Shown piece by piece: positions 62,342 to 64,000 of a stretch of 64,000 nt of DNA (its first letter is position 1; each line of letters begins with the position of its first letter). Below the pieces are notes generated by a model, which saw nothing but the letters and a program-made list of their open reading frames with translations, ran no database searches and was not told where the DNA came from. The translations under genes and the position numbers were made by a program. The DNA is from Hyphomicrobiales bacterium. Its GTDB lineage: Bacteria > Pseudomonadota > Alphaproteobacteria > Rhizobiales > Rhizobiaceae. The stretch is from the NCBI GenBank assembly GCA_900470965.1, contig UCCS01000008.1, forward strand, positions 185,433 to 249,432, in the 5' to 3' direction.

Positions 62342-64000
<1,659 letters not shown>

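Overview
The window looks like a piece of a Rhizobiaceae genome (Rhizobium/Agrobacterium/Sinorhizobium type). The evidence is uniformly high GC, a density of ABC solute transporters, a minCDE operon preceded by CtrA-type boxes, BA14K-type proteins, a RIME-like intergenic mosaic repeat and an EcfG-type stress promoter. In this family minCDE usually lies on a chromid or megaplasmid, so a secondary replicon is likely (inference). I saw no rRNA, tRNA, CRISPR array, insertion sequence or phage gene.

Layout. 1-3.7 kb (+): end of a sugar/glycerol-3-phosphate type ABC operon (two permeases, a glycerophosphodiesterase, an ATPase) and an RpiR regulator. 3.8-5.6 kb (-): minCDE. 5.9-12.7 kb: a hydrolase, an acyltransferase, ribosomal protein S21, an exonuclease III and several small proteins typical of rhizobial stress regulons. 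12.9-19.3 kb: a Wzx-type flippase facing an unusual glycan cassette (GDPD-like, HAD, fused double nucleotidyltransferase, a third nucleotidyltransferase-like protein, GT2). 19.7-24.6 kb: a 56-residue membrane protein, histidine kinase and NarL-type regulator behind a near-perfect EcfG promoter, then exported low-complexity and BA14K proteins and a DUF763 protein.

24.6-38.5 kb is a GntR-centred divergon. A tightly overlapping minus-strand catabolic operon (creatininase, ketopantoate-reductase-like, SDR, M20 peptidase, AstE/AspA-like deacylase, leaderless binding protein) faces a Dpp-type oligopeptide transporter plus an M32 carboxypeptidase. The shared intergenic region carries two copies of a GTTATAAC-type operator.

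39.7-47.9 kb is the most striking region. A stand-alone Rieske protein, a Rieske-oxygenase catalytic subunit that lacks its own cluster ligands, and a glutathione-S-transferase homologue form one overlapping operon with an 8-oxoguanine-deaminase-like amidohydrolase and a BMP/nucleoside-type ABC transporter. This resembles the split N7-demethylase NdmC/NdmD/NdmE of caffeine-degrading Pseudomonas. I infer a rhizobial pathway for N-methylated or oxidised purines or pterins.

47.9-64 kb is a plant-signal/peptide island. It holds a LuxR solo with the plant-responsive substitutions (Met and Trp at TraR positions 57 and 61), flanked on both sides by proline-iminopeptidase-like hydrolases. Next come a complete Dpp-type transporter, an amidase, an M14 carboxypeptidase and a second Dpp-type transporter that runs off the right edge. 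It resembles the PipR/OryR/NesR family of loci.
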